DNA of 64,000 bases from Nocardiopsis sp. NRRL B-16309 (GTDB taxonomy: Bacteria; Actinomycetota; Actinomycetes; Streptosporangiales; Streptosporangiaceae). The stretch lies in NCBI RefSeq assembly GCF_001279585.1, contig NZ_LGEC01000084.1:25756-89755 (forward strand), written 5' to 3'. Position numbers and translations under genes: made by a program. Position 1 is the stretch's first letter, and every line of letters begins with the position of its first letter. The notes under the pieces were generated by a model. The model saw only the letters and a list, made by a program, of their open reading frames with translations, was not told the DNA's origin and searched no databases. Below, piece after piece: positions 41,619 to 49,823 of this stretch.

Positions 41619-42200
41619 ATGGACCAGCCAACACTCACGGGGCAGCTCCTGGTGGCCGCCCCCATCCTCCAAGAGGACTCCTTCCGCCGGTCGGTGGTGT
41701 TCGTCGTGGACGACACCGACGACGGCGCCCTCGGGGTGATCCTGAACCGGCCACTGGGTATGCCCGTGAACGAGGTCGTCTCGGACTGGGGGCCCTACGC
41801 CAGCGAACCCGCGGTGATGTTCTCCGGTGGCCCCGTCGGCTCGGGTTCCGGCCTGGCGCTGGGCATCGCGGAGCCCGGCACCGCTCCGCCCGGCTGGTCG
41901 CCGCTGCAGGGACTGGAACCGGGCGCGGGAACCGGCCGGGTCGGTATGGTCGATCTCGACGGTTCGGCGCTGGAGATGGGCGGCGCCCTCGGCGCGTTCC
42001 GGGTGTTCGCGGGCTACGCGGGCTGGAGCGCCGGGCAGCTGTCCGGCGAGATCGACGAGGGCGCCTGGTACGTGGTGCCGGCGCTGGCCCAGGACGTGTT
42101 CACGACCGAGCCGGATCGCCTGTGGTCGCGGGTGCTGCGCCGTCAGGGCGGGGACCTCGCGCTGCTGTCGACCTATCCGGACGATCCCACCCTGAACTGA
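41619..42200 (+). CDS. YqgE/AlgH family protein
   Basis: A 193-residue cytoplasmic protein of the widely conserved UPF0301 family. The start reads LTGQLLVAAPILQEDSFRRSVVFVVDDTDDGALGVILNRPLG (in pieces), followed by the conserved GGPV motif (FSGGPVGSG). Its biochemical role is unknown; in Pseudomonas AlgH affects alginate regulation, which is not relevant here. AAAGGTG lies four bases before the ATG. The same-strand DUF3039 gene follows after 67 bases. Confidence 0.9.
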   Translation: MDQPTLTGQLLVAAPILQEDSFRRSVVFVVDDTDDGALGVILNRPLGMPVNEVVSDWGPYASEPAVMFSGGPVGSGSGLALGIAEPGTAPPGWSPLQGLEPGAGTGRVGMVDLDGSALEMGGALGAFRVFAGYAGWSAGQLSGEIDEGAWYVVPALAQDVFTTEPDRLWSRVLRRQGGDLALLSTYPDDPTLN

Positions 42201-42267
42201 GCGCTCGTCGGAGTAGGACGGATTCCCCGATACCGTGGAACACAGACGTGGAAAGGTGTGAGTCACG

Positions 42268-42510
42268 ATGGCGATGGATGTCGTGAACAAGGTTCTGCCG
42301 GACAGTGAGACCAAACCGGAGATCTCGCACGGTGACGGGGACCGCGAGCGGTTCGCCCACTACGTGCAGAAGGACAAGATCACCGAGAGCGCCGTGACCG
42401 GGGACCCGGTGATCGCCCTGTGCGGCAAGGTGTGGGTCCCCAACCGCGACCCGAAGAAGTTCCCCGTGTGCCCGGAGTGCAAGCAGGCCTACGAGGACAT
42501 GATGAAGTAG
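42268..42510 (+). CDS. DUF3039 protein, probable zinc-binding
   Basis: An 80-residue protein typical of the actinobacterial DUF3039 family. It has a conserved centre (RFAHYVQKDKITESAV) and a Cys pattern C-GKVWVP...CPECKQAY in the second half. The three cysteines plus a His could bind zinc, as in a small rubredoxin-like knuckle. Function unknown; the family often sits near YqgE or helicase genes. GAAAGGTG precedes the ATG (a second in-frame ATG is six bases later). A strong terminator follows. Confidence 0.88.
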   Translation: MAMDVVNKVLPDSETKPEISHGDGDRERFAHYVQKDKITESAVTGDPVIALCGKVWVPNRDPKKFPVCPECKQAYEDMMK

Positions 42511-42526
42511 CACCCGTCCTCGGACG

Positions 42527-42569
42527 GGTGAAGGGCCTTGGTGGACCATGCGCGCCAAGGCCCTTCACC
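42527..42569 (+). terminator. Bidirectional terminator between DUF3039 and HtaA genes
   Basis: A perfect 15-base-pair stem (GGTGAAGGGCCTTGG and complement) with a 13-base loop stands between the converging genes. Confidence 0.78.
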
Positions 42570-42627
42570 GTGTCCGGGGGGTCCGGCCGCGCACCGGGAC
42601 GCCGTCGGCCCGGTGCGCGGCGCGGGG

Positions 42628-44517
42628 TCAGGCGGTCGTGCCGGCGCGCGTCCGCTTGCGGGCGGAGACCACCGCGACCGTGCCGGTGATCACGGCGACC
42701 GCCGCGGCGGCCACGAGCCCGGCGAGGGCGGTACCGGTGTTGGGCAGGCCGCCGTCGCCGTCGTCCCCGTCACCGCCGCCGCCGGACCCGTCGCCATCTC
42801 CGTCACCGCCGGTGCCGCCGCCCGGGACCTGTGCGTCCTCGCTGACGCCCACGGTCAGGGTGAGCGGATCGAGTTCGGTGCCCTCGGCGTAGAAGTCCGC
42901 GAACGCGGGCACGCCCTCGGCGGTCAGCGTGGCCGGGATCGGGTCCCAGCTCAGGACGTCGTCCTCCAGGGCGTAGTCCACCCCGTCCAGGTCCAGGTCG
43001 GCGACCGCGACGTCGTCGTATGTCACCAGCTCCTCGTCGTCCAGCGACTTGCTGACCACGTCGGCGTAGAGCACGCCCGTGTCGCCCTCCAGCTCCACGC
43101 GCGGGTCGGTGACGGTCATGTAGAGCAGGGGGTCGCCGCCGTCGTAGGCGTGCCCCTCGAACAGGACGGCGCCCGTGAAGTCGAGGTCGGCGGTGGCCGC
43201 CTCCAGGTCCACCTCGCCGCTGCCGTCGGTGAAGGCGAACGTGCCGTCGTCGTTGCGGCTCGCGCCGTCCCGGGTGCTGATGGAGCCCTGGGCGATGTTG
43301 CCCTCGATGTAGTCGCGGAAGGACTGACGGACGCCCCAGTCGGCCCGGCCGGAGTGCACGGTCAGCGCGCCCTCGGGCGTCTCTCCGTCACCATCGCCGT
43401 CTCCGTTCCCGTCTCCATCGCCGTCGCCATTGCCATTCCCGTCACCGTCGCCCTCGGCCGCGAAGGAGAGGGGCACCCACACGTCCTGGTCGCGGTTGTC
43501 CAGGTCCTGGTGGTCGTTGAAGACCGCGACGTAGCACTGCTCCTCGACGCAGTCGTAGGCGTTGCCGTCCTTCTCGAAGGCGCCGACCACGTCCAGCGGC
43601 GTGCTGAACGCGCCGTCGGCGTCGGGCGCGGCGCCGTCGCGCAGCCACACGCCGGTGCCGTACCAGTCGGCGGGGTGGGAGTCGGCCGACCGCGGTTGGG
43701 CGGTCAGCGCGACGTAGACCCCCGCGCCGGGCCGGAAACCGGTGCCGTCGACGGTGACGGTGTCACCCTCGGGGTCCAGGCCGGTGTCCGGTGTGACGGT
43801 CACCGCGGGATCGTGCGGCTCGGGTCCGCCCGTCCCGTCGCCGTCCACCGTGACGCCGAAGCTCACGGGGTCCATGGGCGCGCCGGTGGAGTAGAAGCCC
43901 GCGAACGGCTCGACGGCGTCCGCGTGCAGGGTGCCCCCGGTGGAGGCGAAACCGATCGTGTCGCCGTCGACGGTGAGTTCCGCGCCGGTGAGTTCGGCGA
44001 CCGGCACCTGCCCGTAGTCCACGATCGGGGCCGGGGCGGTCTGGGTGACGCCCTCGAACGGGCGGCTGCTGACCTCGGCGAGCACGAGCGCGGTGTCGCC
44101 GTCGAACTCCACCCGCGGGTCGGAGATCCGGATCTCCAGGACGGCGCCGCTGCCGTAGTCGTGGCCGGTGAACACCACGGTTCCGCTGAAGTCGACGTGG
44201 CCGGAGGCGTCCTCCTTGGAGACCTCGCCCTGGGCGGTGGGGAAGTCGACGGTGCCGTCCTCCAGCACGCTGGCTCCGTCAGAGGCCGCGTAGCCGCCGT
44301 TGGCGATGATGCCGGAGACGTAGTTGCGGAAGGACTCCTTGACGCCCCAGGCGGCGGAGCCTCCGGTGACGGGGACGGTCTCAGCCGCAGAGGCGGCCGG
44401 CGCGGTCGCCACGAGGGCGCCGCCGAGGGCGACCGCGCCCAGCGAGGAGGTGAGGGCGCGCAGGATCCGCCGGGTGGGGCCCGGGGTCGCGCTCCCACGG
44501 ACGGGGATGGTTCTCAT
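42628..44517 (-). CDS. Cell-wall-anchored heme-binding protein with two HtaA domains
   Basis: A 629-residue surface protein. Order: signal peptide (cleavage near AASAAET, about residue 45), first HtaA domain (~46-235, starting GSAAWGVKESFRNYVSG), a neocarzinostatin-like beta-sandwich (~238-355, GLDPEGDTVTV to VWVPLSF with a Cys pair), second HtaA domain (~375-555, GRADWGVRQSFRDYIEG), Gly-rich linker, LPNTG sorting motif at 591-595, hydrophobic helix and basic tail. HtaA domains bind hemin in Corynebacterium and pass it to HmuT. A poly-(GDGDGN) stretch separates the parts. Regulation by iron is expected. Confidence 0.88.
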   Translation of the reverse strand: MRTIPVRGSATPGPTRRILRALTSSLGAVALGGALVATAPAASAAETVPVTGGSAAWGVKESFRNYVSGIIANGGYAASDGASVLEDGTVDFPTAQGEVSKEDASGHVDFSGTVVFTGHDYGSGAVLEIRISDPRVEFDGDTALVLAEVSSRPFEGVTQTAPAPIVDYGQVPVAELTGAELTVDGDTIGFASTGGTLHADAVEPFAGFYSTGAPMDPVSFGVTVDGDGTGGPEPHDPAVTVTPDTGLDPEGDTVTVDGTGFRPGAGVYVALTAQPRSADSHPADWYGTGVWLRDGAAPDADGAFSTPLDVVGAFEKDGNAYDCVEEQCYVAVFNDHQDLDNRDQDVWVPLSFAAEGDGDGNGNGDGDGDGNGDGDGDGETPEGALTVHSGRADWGVRQSFRDYIEGNIAQGSISTRDGASRNDDGTFAFTDGSGEVDLEAATADLDFTGAVLFEGHAYDGGDPLLYMTVTDPRVELEGDTGVLYADVVSKSLDDEELVTYDDVAVADLDLDGVDYALEDDVLSWDPIPATLTAEGVPAFADFYAEGTELDPLTLTVGVSEDAQVPGGGTGGDGDGDGSGGGGDGDDGDGGLPNTGTALAGLVAAAAVAVITGTVAVVSARKRTRAGTTA

Positions 44518-44631
44518 GGCTCGGTGGTTCCTGTCTGGTCGGGGGATGGGGCGTGGGGGTGGAGTGGCCGCTCGGGGGACGGGCGGAGCGGGGCCGTCCC
44601 CCGCGCCGCCCGTCCCTGTATGCCGGGCGGG

Positions 44632-45300
44632 TCAGTTCGCGCTGACGGTGAAGTCGATCGGGTCCATCGCGGTGCCGGCCGAGTAGAAGCCGGCGAACGC
44701 CTCGACCGCGTCCTCGTGCAGGACGCCGCCGGTGGAGGTGAACGAGGCCTCCCCGCCGTCGACGGTCAGGCTCTCGCCGGTCAGTTCGGTGACCGGGATC
44801 TCCCCGTAGTCGACGAGCGGGTTCGGGGTGGTCTGGAAGACGCCGTCGAAGGGGCGGCTGACGACCTCGGCGTGGATGACGGCCTCGGTGCCGTCGAACT
44901 CGACCCGCGGGTTGTGGACCTGGATCTCCAGGACCGGTCCGTTGCCGTAGTCGTGTCCGGTGAAGACCACGCCGCCGGAGAAGGCGGCGTCCACGGAACC
45001 GTCGTCGGCCAGCACGCCGCCGTCACCGGGGAAGGACACGGTGCCGTCGTTGTTGAGGCTCGCGCCGCCGGTGGCCTCGTAGTCGCCGTTGGCGATGAAG
45101 CCGGAGACGTAGTTGCGGAACGACTCCTTCACACCCCAGTCCGCGGAGCCGCCGCTCAGCGCCGTGTCGGCCAGGGCGGGGGAGGGGGCGAGGACGAGCA
45201 CGGCGCCGACGGCGGCGGCCGAGGCGGTCGCGGTGAGCGCGCGCAGGGCGCCGCGCGCGCGGCCGTGGGTCGGGTGGCTGGGCGTGGTGGCGATGGCCAT
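44632..45300 (-). CDS. Secreted single-HtaA-domain protein
   Basis: A 222-residue exported protein: basic N-terminus, hydrophobic signal segment ending near SPALADT (about residue 45), then one HtaA domain (GSADWGVKESFRNYVSGF through EAFAGFYSAGTAMDPIDFTVSAN). It has no sorting motif and no membrane helix, so it is probably released or held by protein contacts and acts as a diffusible heme carrier. Its domain is closest to the first HtaA domain of the neighbour at 42628 (shared phrases SFRNYVSG, FTGHDYGNG/GSG, YGEIPV/YGQVPV), which suggests duplication within the locus. The 114-base gap allows co-transcription. Confidence 0.87.
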   Translation of the reverse strand: MAIATTPSHPTHGRARGALRALTATASAAAVGAVLVLAPSPALADTALSGGSADWGVKESFRNYVSGFIANGDYEATGGASLNNDGTVSFPGDGGVLADDGSVDAAFSGGVVFTGHDYGNGPVLEIQVHNPRVEFDGTEAVIHAEVVSRPFDGVFQTTPNPLVDYGEIPVTELTGESLTVDGGEASFTSTGGVLHEDAVEAFAGFYSAGTAMDPIDFTVSAN

Positions 45301-45393
45301 GGAGACGTACCTCCGGGTGTGGGAGTGGGGATCCCGCCCCGGTCGGGGCGGGCGCCGAGCGGCGTTCGGTGGCGCCGGTCGGACGGTGGGGAG

Positions 45394-47022
45394 TCAGGGG
45401 GTGGCCGTACCGCCGCGGCGGCGTGCGGCCACGAGCGCTGTGGCACCGGTGACGGTGGCGACGAGTGCGGTCAGGACCAGGCCCCACAGGGGCGAACCGG
45501 TGGTCGGCAGGGGGCCGATGCCCTCGTTGCCGCCGTTGGCTCCGGAGCCGCCGCCGGTGTCGCCGGTCGAACCGGAGCCTGAACCCGAACCGGAGCCCGA
45601 GTCGGAGTCCGAGTCCGAGTCGGAACCGGAGCCCGAATCGGGGCTGCCGCCGTCCTGCCCGGCGAAGGTCACCGGGACGAACACGTCCTGGCCGCGGTCG
45701 CTCGAACGCGTGTGGTCGTTGCGGCTCACGACGGCGCACTCCGTTCCGGCCGCGGTGCAGTCGGTGTTGGCGTCGTCGGCCCGCACACGCAGCTGGACGG
45801 AGAAGCCGCCGGACGTGCCGCTGCCGGTGTAGGGCTGGGCCAGCCCCTCGCCGTAGGGCGGCGGATTGCTGGACACCCAGACCGAGGAGCCGCTGGTGCC
45901 CTCCATGTCCGCCCCGCCGATGCACGGGCTGGGCGCCTGTGTCGCACTGGCCCGGCTGGTGTCGCACAGGGCGACGTAGATGCCCTTGGAGGTGTCGTAG
46001 CCGCTACCGGTGACGGTGACGGTCTCGCCCTCGGGATCGAGGCCGGTGGTCTTGGAGACGCTGAGCTCCGGTTCGGCGCGGGTGGCCGGGACCGCGGCCG
46101 GGGCCTGGGACTGGGGCTGGGCGCGAGGCGCGGCGGCGGGCGCGGCGAAGGTCACCGGGACCTGGCCGACGACCGCGGCGGTGGCGGGTGCCGCGGGCGC
46201 CTGGACCGGGGCGCTCCTGCCGGGCCCCGGCGCGGCGGCGAGGCCGTCGGCGCCCGAGTCCGGGTTCGCGTCCGTGTCGGAACCGGTGGCGTGGTCGGAA
46301 CCCGCGTCCCCGCCGTCGCCGTTGCCCCCGATGCCGCCGTCGCCGCCGCTGTCCTGAACGTCCTCGCCGACCTCGGTGCCCCGGGTGTCCTCGTCGTTCC
46401 CGTGATCCCCGTCAGCCTCGGCGCCCTCGCCGTTCCGGCCGTCGTCGTCGCGGTTCGGTGCGGTCGTGCCGTCCTCGGGCGCGGTGCCGCCGGTCGAGGG
46501 CGCCCCGGTGGGTGCGGCGTCCGCGGACTCCGGACCGGCCGCCACGAGGCGGATCTCGAACAGGTCCGTGTCCGGGTCCAGCCCGGCCTCGGCCGCGAAG
46601 GCGGTGCCGGTGTCCAGGACGACGGTGAAGGCGCCGCGTTCGTCGACGTTCGCGGTGACCGCGTGGTCGGTGTCGGCGACGCCGTCCTCGTCGGTGCTCG
46701 TCCCGCCCGTTCCCGCCTCGTCGGCGTCCTCGCGGGCGGGGGCCTCGGCCGGGACGGCCCAGGTGGTGACCTCGATCGCGGAGCCCGGAGCGTGGCCGAC
46801 CCCGGACACCGTGACCGTGTCGCCCTCCGGATCGAGCCCTTCGGCCCGGTCCACCGTGGTGATCCGGGCGTCCTCGCCGCTCTCCCCGCTCTCGTCGGCG
46901 TGCGCCGCAGCGGGGAGACCGGTGGCGAGTCCCGCCGCCATGGCGGCGACGGTGAGTGCGGGGAGGAGGCGGCGTGGTCGTCCGCGGCCGTGGCTGGTCA
47001 AGAGCGCTGGTGTCGTGCGCAT
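45394..47022 (-). CDS. Wall-anchored protein with neocarzinostatin-like domains
   Basis: A 542-residue surface protein. After the signal peptide (~1-42), a first beta-domain begins with EGLDPEGDTVTVSGVGHAPG and includes DERGAFTVVLDTG. A long acidic Gly/Asp/Pro-rich disordered centre follows (~165-330). A second domain begins with TGLDPEGETVTVTGSGY, contains LCDTSRAS...CIGG and NTDCTAAGTECAVVSRNDH, and ends in VFVPVTFAG. Then a Ser/Asp/Gly repeat, LPTTG at 505-509, helix and RRR tail. The domains resemble the chromophore-binding fold of neocarzinostatin, including the Cys pair. It is first of the leftward genes after the iron boxes. Ligand unknown; heme is a guess. Confidence 0.78.
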   Translation of the reverse strand: MRTTPALLTSHGRGRPRRLLPALTVAAMAAGLATGLPAAAHADESGESGEDARITTVDRAEGLDPEGDTVTVSGVGHAPGSAIEVTTWAVPAEAPAREDADEAGTGGTSTDEDGVADTDHAVTANVDERGAFTVVLDTGTAFAAEAGLDPDTDLFEIRLVAAGPESADAAPTGAPSTGGTAPEDGTTAPNRDDDGRNGEGAEADGDHGNDEDTRGTEVGEDVQDSGGDGGIGGNGDGGDAGSDHATGSDTDANPDSGADGLAAAPGPGRSAPVQAPAAPATAAVVGQVPVTFAAPAAAPRAQPQSQAPAAVPATRAEPELSVSKTTGLDPEGETVTVTGSGYDTSKGIYVALCDTSRASATQAPSPCIGGADMEGTSGSSVWVSSNPPPYGEGLAQPYTGSGTSGGFSVQLRVRADDANTDCTAAGTECAVVSRNDHTRSSDRGQDVFVPVTFAGQDGGSPDSGSGSDSDSDSDSGSGSGSGSGSTGDTGGGSGANGGNEGIGPLPTTGSPLWGLVLTALVATVTGATALVAARRRGGTATP

Positions 47023-47085
47023 CGGGGGCCTTCGCGTTCGTGCGGTCCTGGGTGGGGTGAGACCGGTCGCGACAAGGAGGCTTGT

Positions 47086-47124
47086 TTAGGTTAAGCTTAC
47101 CTTGGTCAAGTGAGGCTTACCTAA
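47086..47124. promoter_or_regulatory. Two tandem DtxR/IdeR iron boxes
   Basis: Two 19-base sites lie between the divergent surface-protein and hmuT genes: TTAGGTTAAGCTTACCTTG (47086-47104) and TCAAGTGAGGCTTACCTAA (47106-47124). Each agrees at 15 of 19 places with the iron-box consensus TTAGGTTAGGCTAACCTAA, and their centres are 20 bases apart. With iron, DtxR/IdeR would bind and repress both directions. On the minus strand TTGACA-like and TAGGTAAG sequences overlap the boxes. Confidence 0.85.
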
Positions 47125-47166
47125 GTCGGCGTCCGGCGGGACACAGTCAACAGCGCGGTGTCGGGG

Positions 47167-47197
47167 TTGTCAAGATAATGACGATGTGTCATATAAA
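47167..47197 (+). promoter_or_regulatory. Candidate promoter of hmuTUV
   Basis: TTGTCA (47167-47172) is followed after 19 bases by TATAAA (47192-47197), in an AT-richer patch downstream of the iron boxes. Spacing is slightly long. Initiation near 47204 would exclude the in-frame ATG at 47197 as start, supporting ATG 47266 for hmuT. The reverse strand of the first hexamer reads TTGACA and could serve the leftward genes. Confidence 0.4.
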
Positions 47198-47265
47198 TGG
47201 CCACGTCACCGCACCCGCTCCAGGACCCCCACACCCCGGCACACCGGCCAACGAAAGCGACAGCC

Positions 47266-48399
47266 ATGCCTCACGACGACCCACGGCCCCGCCTCCGCCG
47301 ACCCGGTGGTCCGGGCCGCCCGACCCGTGCCTCCACCACGCGGCCCCGCACGCGCTCCGCCGCCGCGGCCCTCGCCCTGGCGTTCGCGCTCACCGCGTGC
47401 GGGACCAGCGGCCTCGAACCCCCGGACACCGCGTCCGGCGGCGCGGGCGACATCCCCGACCTGGCGGAGAACCGGCTCCAGATCCTGGAGGACCCCGGGG
47501 AGCCCTCGCTCCCGGTCACCGTCTCCTCGGTCGTGCACGACCCCTACCGCACCAGCGACGACCCGCTGGAGTACGAGGACGTCGAGGTCACCGACACCAG
47601 CCGGATCCTCCCGCTCACCGGCAGCCTCTCCGAGATCGTCTTCACCCTCGGGCTCGGCGACCACGTGGTCGGCCGCGACACCGCCGCCACCTTCGCCGAG
47701 GCGGCCGACCTGCCCGTGGTCAGCGAGGCCCACGAGGTGTCCGCCGAGAGCGTCCTGTCCCTCGAACCGACGGTCATCCTGGCCGACACCCAGACCGGCC
47801 CGCCCGAGGCCATCGAGCAGCTCCGGGCCTCCGGCGTCCCCGTCGTCATCATCGAGGAGGCGTGGTCCATCGAGGAGATGTACCCGCGTTTCACGCGTGT
47901 GGCCGAGGCCCTGGGCGTGCCGGAGGCGGGGGAGCGCCTCGTCGAGCGGACACGGGAGCAGATGGCCGAGGTGCGCGCGGCCTCCGCCGAAGCGGCGGGT
48001 GACCCCCTCGTCGCCTTCCTCTACCTGCGCGGCAGCGCCGGTGTGTACCTCCTGGGCGGACCCGGTTCGGGCGCCGACGCCCTGCTCGCCGAGGTCGGCG
48101 CCCGCGACGCCGGTGTCGAGGCGGGTCTGACCGCGCCCTTCACACCGATCACGAGCGAGGCGCTCATCGCCGCCCAGCCGGAGGTGATCCTGGTCATGAC
48201 CAAGGGACTGGAGTCGGTCGGCGGCGTCGAGGGACTCGTCGAGATCCCGGGCATCGCCCAGACCCCGGCCGGTGCGACCGGCACGGTCATCGACTTCGAG
48301 GACGGGGTGCTGCTCAACTTCGGGCCGCGCACCCCGCAGGTCGTGGCCGCCCTCGCCGGGGAACTCGCCGGACTGGAGACGGCCGGAGCCGCCGAGTGA
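47266..48399 (+). CDS. hmuT: Heme ABC transporter substrate-binding lipoprotein
   Basis: A 377-residue lipoprotein: Arg-rich N-terminus, hydrophobic core, lipobox LTAC with Cys45. The mature part is a class III (TroA/FecB-like) binding protein with RILPLTGSLSEIVFTLGLGDHVVGRD, ILADTQTGPPEAIEQLRASGVPVVII and a conserved middle helix, closest to HmuT/hemin-binding members. It takes heme from HtaA-type surface proteins and delivers it to HmuUV. An upstream in-frame ATG at 47197 lies within the presumed promoter, so 47266 is preferred although its ribosome-binding site is weak. Confidence 0.85.
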   Translation: MPHDDPRPRLRRPGGPGRPTRASTTRPRTRSAAAALALAFALTACGTSGLEPPDTASGGAGDIPDLAENRLQILEDPGEPSLPVTVSSVVHDPYRTSDDPLEYEDVEVTDTSRILPLTGSLSEIVFTLGLGDHVVGRDTAATFAEAADLPVVSEAHEVSAESVLSLEPTVILADTQTGPPEAIEQLRASGVPVVIIEEAWSIEEMYPRFTRVAEALGVPEAGERLVERTREQMAEVRAASAEAAGDPLVAFLYLRGSAGVYLLGGPGSGADALLAEVGARDAGVEAGLTAPFTPITSEALIAAQPEVILVMTKGLESVGGVEGLVEIPGIAQTPAGATGTVIDFEDGVLLNFGPRTPQVVAALAGELAGLETAGAAE

Positions 48400-49823
48400 C
48401 CTCCCCCGACCGCGCCGACCCCACGAGTTCCACTGCCCCCGAGCACCCCACAGACCCCAAGAGTTCCACCGGGCCTGCGGATCCAACCGGCCTCACAGCT
48501 TCCGAGAGTCCCTCTGGCTCCATTGACCCCACTCGGTTCGCGAGTTCCGCCGCCGCCGTGAGCCCAACTGCCTCCATGGACCCCACAGACTCCTCTGACC
48601 CCGCAGGTTCCGCTGGCTCCGAGCACGCCACCGCCCCCGCAGCCTCCGCGAGTCCCTCTGGCTCCATGGACCCGACCCGGTTCGCGAGCTCCATCGGTCC
48701 CATGGATCCAACCAGCCCCTCAGCTTCCGTGAGTCCCCCTGACCCCACAGACCCCACCGGCCCCGTCCCGCCCGGGCGTGCCCGGGCCCTGCGGCGGCTC
48801 CGTGCGACCGTCCTCCTGTCCGGCCTCACCGCCGGGCTCGTCGTGGTATCGGTCGTGGCCGCCGGCAGCGGCGCCTACCCGGTGCCCGCCGACCAGGTGG
48901 TCTCCTCCGTGCTGCACGCCCTCGGGATAGGGACCGGCACCCTCCCCGACCAGATCGGCCGGACCGTCCTGTGGGACGTCCGGCTGCCGCGCGTGGTCCT
49001 CGCCGTCATGGTCGGCGCCGCGCTCGGCGCCGCCGGCGCCATGATGCAGGGCGTCTTCGGCAACCCGTTGGCCGAGCCCGGTGTCATCGGCGTCTCCTCT
49101 GGTGCCGCCGTCGGCGCCATCCTCGTCATCGCCACCGGCCTCACCGTCTTCGGCCACTGGACGATCATCGCCGCGGCCTTCGTCTCCGGCCTGGCCACGA
49201 CCCTGTTCGTCTACGTCTTCGCGCGCTCGCGCGGCCGCACCGAAGTGGTCACCCTGCTGCTCACGGGCATCGCCGTGAACGCCGTCGCCGGAGCCGCGAT
49301 CGGCCTGATGACCAACTTCTCCCAGGACGCCGAGATCCAGACCATCACCTTCTGGCAGCTCGGCAGTGTCTCCACCGCCACCTGGTCCAAGGTCGCCGCC
49401 ATCGCCCCGTGCCTGGTCCTCGGGCTCGTCGTGATCCCCTTCTCCGCGCGCCGCCTCGACCTGCTCGCGCTGGGAGAGGGCCCCGCGCGCCACCTGGGGG
49501 TGGACGTCGAGCGCCTGCGCCTGGCGCTGATCGCCGCCATGGCCCTGCTGACCTCGGCCGCGGTGGCCTTCGCCGGGATCGTCTCCTTCGTCGGCCTGGT
49601 CGTCCCCCACATCGTCCGCATGGTCACCGGTCCCGGCCACCGCGTGCTGCTGCCCGCCAGCGCCCTGGGCGGCGGCCTGCTCCTGCTCGCCGCCGACCTG
49701 CTCGCCCGCACCGTCGCCGCCCCCGCCGAGATCCCGCTCGGTGTCGTGACCGCGGGGATCGGCGGGCCGTTCTTCTTCTACCTGCTGCACCGCACCCGCA
49801 CCAGGCAGGGAGGCTGGTCGTGA
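48396..49823 (+). CDS. hmuU: Heme ABC transporter permease with repetitive N-terminal extension
   Basis: A 475-residue FecCD-family permease. Residues ~130-475 contain about nine to ten membrane helices and family motifs (RLPRVVLAVMVGAALGAAGA, NPLAEPGVIGVSSGAAVGA, GIVSFVGLVVPHIVR). The first ~125 residues are unusual: a Ser/Pro/Thr/Asp-rich extension without hydrophobic segments that repeats SPSGSxDPTRFASS and DPT-type phrases, presumably disordered in the cytoplasm. The GTG start overlaps the hmuT stop (GTGA), which argues that the extension is really translated. It ends overlapping hmuV (GTGA). Confidence 0.87.
   Translation: MTSPDRADPTSSTAPEHPTDPKSSTGPADPTGLTASESPSGSIDPTRFASSAAAVSPTASMDPTDSSDPAGSAGSEHATAPAASASPSGSMDPTRFASSIGPMDPTSPSASVSPPDPTDPTGPVPPGRARALRRLRATVLLSGLTAGLVVVSVVAAGSGAYPVPADQVVSSVLHALGIGTGTLPDQIGRTVLWDVRLPRVVLAVMVGAALGAAGAMMQGVFGNPLAEPGVIGVSSGAAVGAILVIATGLTVFGHWTIIAAAFVSGLATTLFVYVFARSRGRTEVVTLLLTGIAVNAVAGAAIGLMTNFSQDAEIQTITFWQLGSVSTATWSKVAAIAPCLVLGLVVIPFSARRLDLLALGEGPARHLGVDVERLRLALIAAMALLTSAAVAFAGIVSFVGLVVPHIVRMVTGPGHRVLLPASALGGGLLLLAADLLARTVAAPAEIPLGVVTAGIGGPFFFYLLHRTRTRQGGWS
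48507..48692 (+). repeat. Repeated DNA inside the hmuU extension
   Basis: The 42-base segment 48507-48548 recurs at 48651-48692 with four mismatches, exactly 144 bases (48 codons) apart, in frame. A third, shorter relative starts near 48721 (CAGCTTCCGTGAGTCCCCCT). The whole 48400-48760 segment is built from such CCCCACAGA/TCC-type phrases, a degenerate in-frame minisatellite. Confidence 0.75.

Noticed and set aside
42538..45582. A 1014-codon plus-strand open frame opposite the HtaA genes
   Set aside because: Composition is Gly/Val/Asp/Arg shadow-like, while the minus strand has signal peptides, HtaA domains and sorting motifs.
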